A stretch of DNA of 64,000 nt. Origin: Lewinella sp038528965. Its GTDB lineage: Bacteria; Bacteroidota; Bacteroidia; Chitinophagales; Saprospiraceae. The notes beneath the pieces are model-generated. The model was not told the DNA's origin, did not search any database, and saw nothing but the letters and a program-made list of their open reading frames with translations. The stretch spans positions 1 to 64,000 of the forward strand of contig JBCBEC010000038.1 in the NCBI GenBank assembly GCA_038528965.1, given 5' to 3'. Within the stretch, counting starts at the first letter, position 1; every line of letters begins with the position of its first letter. The translations under genes were made by a program, and so were the position numbers. Shown one piece after another: positions 16,867 to 25,100 of this stretch.

Positions 16867-17014
16867 GGTAAGTAATATCAGCTCGGCGGCTGATGCCCGA
16901 TTGCTAGTCGGTGCGCTCCCCTGGGAGTTGGGTCTCTGACGAGGCCTTTGGGCCTGTCAGGATGCTGATATTCCACAGAGTGGAATCGTCAGTATTCGAT
17001 GCCTATGCTTACCG
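16867..17014 (+). tRNA. tRNA-Ser(GCU) interrupted in the T-arm, somewhat degenerate
   Basis: Acceptor GGTAAGT/GCTTACC with G73 at 17014 as expected for Ser; one more C-G pair (16866) could extend it. Anticodon loop ttgctag has GCT at 16903-16905 on a 4-bp stem plus a mismatch. A long variable arm (CTCCC-ct-GGGAG) fits serine. T-loop TTCGATG (16995-17001) is separated from the 5' T-stem strand (TTGGG, 16928-16932) by 62 nt. Without it the tRNA is 86 nt. Position 8 is A instead of U and the T-stem is weak, so activity is less sure. Confidence 0.7.
16933..16994 (+). other. Structured T-arm insertion in tRNA-Ser(GCU) (candidate intron)
   Basis: 62 nt (5' edge uncertain by 1 nt). P1 CTGAC (16936-16940), GA, P2 GGCC-tttg-GGCC, T, P1' GTCAG (16956-16960), GATG, P3 CTGAT (16965-16969), P4 ATTCCA-cagag-TGGAAT, C, P3' GTCAG (16988-16992), TA. 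Same architecture as the Tyr and Cys copies with different, still fully paired, P2 and P4. Confidence 0.85.
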
Positions 17015-17168
17015 CAGTTGAATTAGAATTAGAATGGGAATTAGCATAAGAATTTGTGCTACGCCATTCAATATTCTAATTGCCAACCCATTCAACTAAC
17101 TACGGCCGCCGAAGCTTTAGCGTAGGAGGCCTAACCAAATTCACTAAATCTCCTAATCCAACTAATAC
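17015..17168. repeat. Repeat-rich spacer inside the tRNA array
   Basis: 17019-17079 (gaattagaattagaat... then tagcataagaatttgtgct) reappears with changes at 17518-17613 beyond the array. 17101-17130 (ctacggccgcc...agctttagcgta) is a piece of the GC-rich repeat seen at 800-960. No tRNA-like or coding sequence was found here. Confidence 0.55.
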
Positions 17169-17311
17169 GAGTTAGTTTCCGAACGGTTTACAGGTCCCTG
17201 GTTGCAACTCAAGATATGCAGGTCCTGACGAAGCTTTACTGCGTTCCGCTTGCCAGGATGCTGATATTTTGCGATAGCAAAATCGTCAGTATTCGAATCC
17301 TGTCTAGCTCT
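17169..17311 (+). tRNA. tRNA-Cys(GCA) interrupted in the T-arm
   Basis: Acceptor GAGTTAG (17169-17175) pairs with CTAGCTC (17304-17310); the discriminator is U (17311), as required for cysteine. The anticodon loop ttgcaac carries GCA on stem CCTGG/TCAAG (one mismatch). The D-loop has CGGTTTA, like the CGGTTA of other cysteine tRNAs. T-stem GCAGG (17218-17222)/CCTGT (17299-17303); T-loop TTCGAAT (17292-17298) begins after a 69-nt insertion. Without it the length is 74 nt. The D-stem is weak. Confidence 0.8.
17223..17291 (+). other. Structured T-arm insertion in tRNA-Cys (candidate intron)
   Basis: 69 nt. TC, P1 CTGAC (17225-17229), GA, P2 AGC...GCT with a 13-nt loop, T, P1' GCCAG (17252-17256, one mismatch to P1), GATG, P3 CTGAT (17261-17265), P4 ATTTTGC-gata-GCAAAAT, C, P3' GTCAG (17285-17289), TA. 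The conserved blocks are identical to those of the Tyr and Ser copies. Confidence 0.85.
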
Positions 17312-17317
17312 CAATCC

Positions 17318-17400
17318 AGAAGATAGCACCCAATGGTGGGTAAGCAGTCTTGAAAACTGTGCCATGGTAACACATGGGGGTTCGATTCCTCTATCTTCTG
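17318..17400 (+). tRNA. tRNA-Ser(UGA)
   Basis: Acceptor AGAAGAT/ATCTTCT with G73, anticodon arm GCAGT-cttgaaa-ACTGT with TGA at 17351-17353 region, a long variable arm (CCATG...CATGG) and T-arm GGGGG-ttcgatt-CCTCT. Uninterrupted, 6 nt after the interrupted tRNA-Cys. CCA is not encoded. Confidence 0.9.
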
Positions 17401-17402
17401 CT

Positions 17403-17613
17403 CTCAACCACCGTGCTCCTACGCGGTAGCCAGCTATGGCGCAAGTGTAAGCCGCAGGCGTAGATGGTTCGATTAAGTAGCCCTATAGCTATGAGTGACA
17501 GTGACAATGAAATTGGTTTGAATTAGAATTGGAATGCCCGCCTGTGCCAGAGGCTTCGTCGGGAAGGGAATCGGAACTAGCATTAGAATTTGTGCTACGC
17601 TACTCAATATGCT
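17403..17613. repeat. Dispersed repeats following the tRNA array
   Basis: 17403-17465 (accgtgctcctacgcggtagccagctatggcgcaag...) is a second form of the GC-rich repeat at 800-920. 17518-17613 is a diverged copy of 17019-17079 with extra sequence (cccgcctgtgccagaggctt) inserted. The array is therefore bracketed by the same repeat families. Confidence 0.55.
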
Positions 17614-17755
17614 AGCTAATCACCAAATACACCCCGGACTTACGTCAAAGGTTATAGCGCACGAAGAAGAGAGCAATGAATATTGTCTACGGGTAACTGA
17701 CCACTTTTTTGAACCATCTAAGGCATTGAAGGAACATATAAGAAATCAATCCTAG
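17609..17755 (+). CDS. Very small ORF, unknown
   Basis: ATG at 17609, 48 residues, rich in Glu/His/Asn (HEEESNEYCLRVTDHFFEPS, then KALKEHIRNQS). It reads like protein rather than random sequence, but I recognise no family and its start lies in the repeat at 17577-17613. It could be the tail of a lost gene. 17756-17918 shows only low-complexity attcaactaa-type sequence. Confidence 0.3.
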   Translation: MLANHQIHPGLTSKVIAHEEESNEYCLRVTDHFFEPSKALKEHIRNQS

Positions 17756-17918
17756 AACCATCTAGCTTTTCTTAACCACATAAGACACAGAAGGCACACT
17801 AATCTCCGCCTTCGCTTAAAGCTGCTACGGACAGAGCAACTAAATTCATTTTATCACTGAAGCGTAAGCGAAAGTGGGCCAACACAATCCATTCAACTAA
17901 ATTCACTAACTCAACTAA

Positions 17919-18926
17919 TTACTCAAACCCATTCACCCCATTCACCGTCGTATACTTGAAGCTAAGCTTCTGATCGGGATAAATGTACTTGAAAGCAGAT
18001 TGTACGGCTAATGTACCTTCGTGGAAACCACATAAGATCAGCTTGAGCTTGCCGGTGTAGGTATTGATGTCGCCAATGGCGTAGATGCCGGGTACGCCGG
18101 TGCTGTAATCCTCGGTATTAACTACGATAGCATTTTTATCAATCGTCAAGCCCCAGTCGGCAATGGGGCCGAGTTTTGGAGAAAGGCCAAAGAGCGGAAT
18201 GAAGTGATCGGTAGATTTAATGACTTCGCCGGATTCTTTCTGTTTAATGACTACATCCGTGAGTTTGCCATTGCCACGAAGACCCACCGCTTGAGCGTTG
18301 GTGAGTAGGTTGATCTTTCCAGCTTTGGCCAAGTCATGTACCTTTTCCACGCTATCCAGCGCACCCCGGAAGGATTCCCGACGGTGGATCAGGGTCACCT
18401 CATCGGCAATATCGGCTAGAATGATCGTCCAGTCCAAGGCGGAGTCACCACCTCCCGCTACTACTACTCGCTTTTTGCGGTAGAGTTCAGGGTCGCGGAT
18501 GATGTACTCAACGCCTTTGTCTTCGAATGAGGCGAGATTGGAGATAGGCGGTTTGCGTGGTTCAAAACAACCCAGACCCGCTGCAATGCAGATGACGGGT
18601 GCTTCAATTTGGGTGCCGCGACTAGTGGTCAGACGATACATCTTTTCTCCTACCTTCTCTATGCTTTCAGCACGCTCACCCAAGGTGAAACCAGGCTTGA
18701 AAGGGGCAATTTGCTCCATCAGGTTGTCTACGAGCTCTCCGGCCAGAATCGAAGGATAGCCGGGAATATCATAGATGGGCTTTTTAGGGTAAATCTCAGT
18801 AAGCTGTCCGCCGGGCATCGGGAGTGCGTCTACCAAATGGCAGCGCAGCTTCAGTAGTCCTGCTTCGAATACAGTAAAGAGCCCCACTGGCCCAGCTCCA
18901 ATAATGAGAATATCCGTCTTGATCAT
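17919..18926 (-). CDS. Ferredoxin-NADP reductase, thioredoxin-reductase-like
   Basis: 335 residues from the ATG at 18924-18926; an upstream TTG would add 7 residues ahead of the normal family start. FAD-binding motif GAGPVGLFTVFEAG near the N-terminus, NADPH-binding motif VVVAGGGDSALDW in the middle and the C-terminal FAD motif GIYAIGDINTYTGKLKLI. The redox CxxC of true thioredoxin reductase is absent, which places it in the TrxR-like FNR group that passes electrons between NADPH and ferredoxin or flavodoxin. It is a single gene. Confidence 0.88.
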   Translation of the reverse strand: MIKTDILIIGAGPVGLFTVFEAGLLKLRCHLVDALPMPGGQLTEIYPKKPIYDIPGYPSILAGELVDNLMEQIAPFKPGFTLGERAESIEKVGEKMYRLTTSRGTQIEAPVICIAAGLGCFEPRKPPISNLASFEDKGVEYIIRDPELYRKKRVVVAGGGDSALDWTIILADIADEVTLIHRRESFRGALDSVEKVHDLAKAGKINLLTNAQAVGLRGNGKLTDVVIKQKESGEVIKSTDHFIPLFGLSPKLGPIADWGLTIDKNAIVVNTEDYSTGVPGIYAIGDINTYTGKLKLILCGFHEGTLAVQSAFKYIYPDQKLSFKYTTVNGVNGFE

Positions 18927-19080
18927 TTTGCTCAATTTGCGCCGCAAAGGTAAGGTTTCGTGGTTTTTTTAATTCAAAACACCGTAAAAATAGTAGGGTA
19001 GGGGCGTAAAATGACTAATTTTTGTTAGCTGAAACTACTGACTTTTAGGTACGCTAGCGCACAGGTTTTTCCAGAAATAA

Positions 19081-19116
19081 CAATCGGGCCCCTGGTTAGA
19101 ACCAAGCGCCCGATCG
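19081..19116 (-). terminator. Terminator-like hairpin downstream of the adhesin gene
   Basis: On the minus strand, CGATCGGGC...GCCCGATTG encloses a second stem CTTGGTT/AACCAGG and is followed by TTATTT. It lies 20-55 nt after the adhesin stop codon. Confidence 0.55.
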
Positions 19117-19135
19117 TTAATTTATAGAGAGTAGC

Positions 19136-22100
19136 TTACTTACGCTTCACCACTTTCATTGTCCGAATATTAGTCTCACCTAAGCGTAAGCGTACCAGAT
19201 AAACGCCCGCTGGGTAAGCGTTGAAGTCTAACTGCATACGACGTTGCTCGGCGTCTACTTCTAGCGTAGCCATTTGCTTACCACTCACGGAGAAGATTTC
19301 CAAGGTAACATCCTGCTCGTCAAAGGTGTCGAACAGTTCGAGCGTGAGTACATCTTCTACCGGATTCGGATAGAGCATGGCAATCTTCGAATCGTTGTAC
19401 AAGACCACTTCCTCAATATTGGAGTAGGCGGTGTTGCTTTGGTCATCCTCTACCTGTACGCGATAGTAATTCAAACCACGCTTTGGTGCCTCTGAGTAGA
19501 ACTCGAAGTAATGGATGCCGTTCAAGGCGTTGACCGGATCCGTTACCGTAGCGACGCGCTCAAAGTTTTCCCCATCGGCCGAGTGTTCGACATGATAACT
19601 CAAGCCTGGGATATTAGCGTTCATCTCCCAAGAAACCATTATCTGGCCGGCTTCAGGGTTGGTTACGTCACTATCAATCACCAGCCCTTGGCCACAAATA
19701 GTAGGGGAGGTAGTAATGGTGATGGTCTTGTAGTCGTAAGCAGAACAGCCGTCAACCGTTACAATCAACTCGACTTCAAATACACCAACATTGGTCCAGG
19801 TTACAGTGGCTTCTGGTCCGTTTACGGTAGATGGTGTTGCACCTCCGGTAAAGTTCCAAGTTACCTCGGAGAATGGAGCAAGGTCTTCCGCCACAAAGGT
19901 GGTAGGCTCATTCCAGCATACCAAACCAGGGCCATTAATGATCGCCTCTGTTTCGTCACCAACTTCTACTACGATGATATTAGACTCCAGGAATGGTCCA
20001 CACTCCTCAATACGTGCACAACGTGCGAAGTAAGTCGTAAAGAACAGCGGTCCGGCATCGTAAGTTGGAGAGTTAGAGTTCGGAATTGGTGTCCAGGTTT
20101 GGATTGGTGTATTGGGTAATCCATTCGTGAACATCCATAGGTACTCAATTTCTCCTTCACCACCTGATGGCTCATCCAGGCTTACAAAAGGTTCTGGATC
20201 GTTACCAGGGGCACACAAGTATTGATCTTGTCCAATGGCACCAGGATAGGTGATATTCACACACTCTGGGCAAAGTCCCATGTCGAAGCTAAAGTTCTCT
20301 TCGTACGGATCCAAGTGGAAGAAGTCTGTCATCAAGGTCACAGGATTCACATCACTATCCAATTCGTCATTGCCACCTTGGTTAGGCGTGGTGAGATCAA
20401 AACCAGGTACTTCGCCAAAGGTCAATTTGTAGTTGCCCGGAGGTACATTAAAGAAGAAGTTACCGTTAGCGTCCGTAAAGGTGGTGATGTTTACATCAGG
20501 ATCGTTGAATTCTGCGGTACCGGTAATGGTTACTTCCACACCAGGTACGCCAGGCTCGTTACCCCCCTGTACACCATCACAATTCAAGTCGAGCCATACG
20601 CGGTCACCCACGGTTGCTAGACATTCATCGGTGATCGTAAACTGGGTTACGATTGTTGCTTCACACTCTTCTACGTCTAATGGCACCAAGGTTGCGATCA
20701 GCTCAAAGTCACCAGTACCTAATACTAGTGGATCAATCTCTGTTGTGATAACTCCGTTGACCGTAAAGATCATGTTGCCCGGAATGTTAGGGTTAGCACC
20801 TAACTGGATAGGAGCATCCGCTAAGCATAGGTCAGCCGGAGGTAACTCATCGATATTTACGGTAGGATATTCACAAACGTTGCTAATCGACAAGGTGTCA
20901 AATCCGTTAGTGGTTACCACACTGTACATGATCTCATCAACCAGACGGAAGGCAAACTCATAAACACCAGGTTCTACCTCCACTGTAGGTTGTGGGAAGG
21001 TAACTGGAACAGGTGCATTTGGTGGATCACCATTGGGTGCGAAGAACATGCCACTACCGTCGATAATCGTCCAGGTCTCATTTGGATAAGACCGGATGGT
21101 AAAGATCTCACTAAACTGGCCATCATCCTCCGTAGTAGAGTTATTCAAACATGAACAAGGGTCGCTGATCACACCATTTGGTGGTACATAGATACCGCCG
21201 TCAATCGTAAGATCAATTTCACCTGGATCAAGCGTATAGTTGGCCGTCATGCCGTTCATGCCGGGCTCGATATCGTTATCCAGCGCATCATCTCCCTGGT
21301 TGGAAGAGGTATAGTCAAAGCCATCAGGAATGACAAACTGAACGGAGTAAGTACCTGGATCAAGGCCCAAGAAATAGTACTCGCCGTTGTCGTCCGTTAC
21401 GGTAGTGGCAATAACATTACCATCAGCGTCTTTCAGGTTAACCGTCACGCCAGGTACTGGTGGTTCGAAGTCATCTTGTTGACCATCGTGATCGATGTCT
21501 TCCCAGACGTAGTTACCCAGACCCGCAAGTGGCTCAAGGGTAGCCGAACAGGTGGTCTGACAGCCATTGGCATCCGTTACAGTAACAGAGTAGGTGCCAG
21601 GTGCCAGGCCAGTCAAACTTTGGGTGTCGCCACCATTGCTCCAGTCATAAGTAAACGGAGCGGTACCACCACTTACATTTACAGTTACGGCACCATTGTC
21701 GCCCAATGTGGATTCTGAGTCTACCGTCACACTACAGCTTGGCGCAGGGAAAGTCGTTACCGCAGCAAAGGCACTTTCGGTACAGCCATTGGCATCGGTT
21801 ACGGTTACGGAGTACGTACCAGGAGCCAGGTTGGAAGCTGTGGCGGTGGTAGCGCCATTGCTCCAGAGGTAGGTGAAGCCAGGAGTACCACCACTTACGT
21901 TTGCTACCAGGATACCCTGGTTGACGTTGCTACAAGTACCGCTATTCTGCGTGATGTTTACGTCTAGATCAGCAGGTTCGGTAATGACGATGCTATTGGT
22001 TGCAGTACAGCCATTGGCGTCCGTTACGGTTACGGTGTAAGTTCCACCGGATAGGCCAGTAATAGTTGCACTCACTTGGCCGTTACTCCAAGCAAAGATG

Positions 22101-25100
22101 TATGGTCCTGTTCCACCGCTAGGCGTTACGGTTGCACTACCATCATTATCACCACCACAATCCAGGTTATTTCCACTTACGTTAGCCACTACTGGAGCAG
22201 GCTCAGAAATAACTACACTTGCGGTAGCAAAACATTCGTTAGCGTCGGTTACGGTTACGGAGTAAGTACCTGGTGCCAGGTTGGTAATGGTCTCTGTCGT
22301 TTCACCGTTGCTCCAGTCAAAGGCAAATGGGGCTTGGCCACCATTTGGAATCACGGTAGCTGAACCATCATTGAAGCCAAAGCAGGTTACGTTGGTACCT
22401 GGGGCTCCAGCTGTGAAGCCGGCCGTTTGAATGATCTCTGCACTGCGCACAGCTTGACAGCCGTTGGCATCCGTGACTGTCACGGTGTAGGTTCCAGCGC
22501 CCAAGCCAGTAATGGTAGCGCCGTTTTGCCCGTTACTCCAGGCAAAATTATAGGGCGCTGTTCCGTTGCTTGCAAAAGCGGTGATCGCTCCGACCGGCGC
22601 GGATGTACACTCCAGGTTGGTTACGTTAAAGTCGATGGTGATCTGTGGCAGTTCACTTACCACAATTGCGCCGACCACTTCAGAACAACCATTGGCATCG
22701 GTTACGGTCACCGAGTATGTACCGGCAATCAGGTCAATTGCTGAGGCACCCGTCTGGCCATCGCTCCACATATAGGTATAAGCACCGGTTCCACCCGTTA
22801 CAATTGCGGTAGCCGTACCAGTAGCGGTACCTCCACAAGTGATTGTTGGTGCAGTCACATTTACATTTAACGCTGGTGGGTCATTCAGTGTAACGCTGGC
22901 GGTAGTCGTACAAAGGTTAGCATCGGTGATGGTAACCGTATACGTACCGGCACTCAGGTTGTTAACACTACTGGTGATACCGCCGTTACTCCAGCTGTAC
23001 TGGTAAGGTGCAGTGCCACCACTTACATCGACCAGTGCACTTCCGTTAGTATCACCAGGACAAAGCGGATCTACACCGCTAGCCGTAGCAGTGAGCATGC
23101 CTGGTTGGCCAACTGTAGCGCTAACTTCTGTCACACAGCCGTTACCTTCGGTTACGGTTACCGTGTAAGTACCTGCTACTAGTCCAGTAATCTCGTTACC
23201 GGTGGCACCATTGCTCCACATATAATTATAAGGCATAGAGCCACCATCGGCAATGGCTAATACACTACCATTGTTATCACCAAAACAAAGAGCGTTCCGG
23301 GGAATCAAGCTCACGCTAAAGTCGCTAACTACATTAATAGTAATGCTTTCTTCTCCTGTACAGCCAGCAGCATCTGTTACCGTTACGGAATAGGTGCCGC
23401 TTACGAGGTTGCTGATGTTTTCGCTTACTGCTCCAGTACTCCAGTTATAACTATATGGTGGCGTGCCGCCACTAACAACGGTACCCGCAAAACCTGAATC
23501 TTCAGCGCCACAAACGGTGGTTTCACCGGTAATGGAAACGTCGATTTCCTGCGTTTGTGTAACTGTGAAGCTTGCCATATCCGTACAGCCACTGGCATCC
23601 GTAGCGGTGACGGTATAAGTACCTGCTGGTAAACCAGTGATGGTCGCTCCGGTATCGCCCGTACTCCAGGCGTAGGTGTAGGCTGGTGTGCCACCACTCG
23701 CTACTGCGGTGAGGGTAGCATCTGATGCGCCAAAACAATTGACAGGATCAGTAGCCTGAATAATAACGTTTAAGTCTGGCGGGCTGGTTACAGTAAATGA
23801 ACCCTGTGCTGTACAACCGTTTGCATCAGTTACTAGTACCGTATAGATGCCTGGGCTCAAGCCAGAAATAGTTTGCGTATTAGCACCATTGTTCCAGGTA
23901 AAGGTATAAGGTGCAGTACCGCCAGAAGGGTTTGCGGTAGCAGAGCCCGTATTTTCATCTGCACAGAGGGTACTGGTGCCAGTAACGAAGACATCAAGAT
24001 CGTCCACTACATCAATCATAATAGACTGCGTAGATGAACAACCGTTAGCATCGGTAACCGTCACGGAGTAAACTCCTTCCACTAGACCACTTACGCTAGA
24101 AGAGGTAGCGCCGGTACTCCAAAGGAAAGTGAATGGTGCAGTGCCACCAGTTGGGGTAGCGAAAGCAGAACCAGTAGCGCCTTCACCACATACCGTGGTC
24201 GTACCACTAAGGGTGAAGGTCACTGCCGGAGCAGCTTGGATCGTAATATTCGCAATATCATCACAGCCGTTGGCGTCAGTAACGATGACAGAATAGTTGC
24301 CAGGGCCAATACCACTAATCGATGGTGTAGTGGCACCGGTACTCCAGTTGTACATGAATGGTGCGGTGCCGCCGCTTACGTTGGCAGTGGCGGTTCCGTC
24401 CGTACTACCTGGACAAAGAACTGGGGGTGCGGTAATGGAAACAAACACCTCTGGTGGTGCAATTAGGGTGGTACTTGCTGTTTCAATACAGCCGTTGCCA
24501 TTAGTGATGGTTACCGTATAAGCACCGGCGGCAAGTCCAGTAATGATTTGCGTATTGCCACCATTGCTCCAAGAGAAGGTAAATGGTCCGACTCCCTGGT
24601 TGATTATTGCAGTAGCCGTACCGTTGTTGACTCCACAGGTAGTTGGGTTGCTGCCCGCAGCTGTTACGTCAAATGGTGCCGCGGCGGGTACGTTAATGGT
24701 AATTGTAGCTACACAGCCCACAGCATCCGTAACCGTAACGGAGTAGGGGCCAGGAGCAGCATCATCCACCACTTGCTGGGTTTCACCGTTGCTCCACAGG
24801 TAACTATACGGCATCACACCACCCATTGGGCTTACAGTAGCAAAACCGTCGTTAGCTCCGGGGCAAGTTTCGGGTGTACCTACGCCGCCTACTGTTAAGT
24901 TGGAGTTGTATACCAGAGTGGCGCTAGCTGTTTGTACACAGCCATTGGCATCAATTACCGTGAGGGTATAAGTGCCAGGCCCTAGGTTGAAGATACTGGA
25001 GGTATTGGCGCCGGTGTTCCAGGACAAGCTGTAAGGTGGCGTACCACCAGTAACCGTTGAAGTTACGCTACCGTCTGTGTCACCCACACAATCGGGATTG

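Noticed and set aside
16936..16942. CTGACGA in the tRNA insertions as a hammerhead ribozyme core (CUGANGA)
   Set aside because: The motif matches, but the required GAAA strand and the cleavage-site stem III arrangement are missing; the bases that follow form P2 and then T-GTCAG instead.
16562..17311. Group I or group II intron in the tRNAs
   Set aside because: The insertions are only 62-69 nt, lack P3-P7 or domain V elements and are not in the anticodon loop.
17169..17311. attC-like or integron recombination sites for the structured insertions
   Set aside because: No GTTRRRY core sites, no integrase nearby, and borders fall exactly at tRNA position 53/54.
16403..17400. Nonsense-suppressor tRNAs because anticodons read UAG, UAA and UGA
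   Set aside because: These are anticodon sequences; they decode CUA, UUA and UCA. Suppressors would need CUA, UUA or UCA anticodons.
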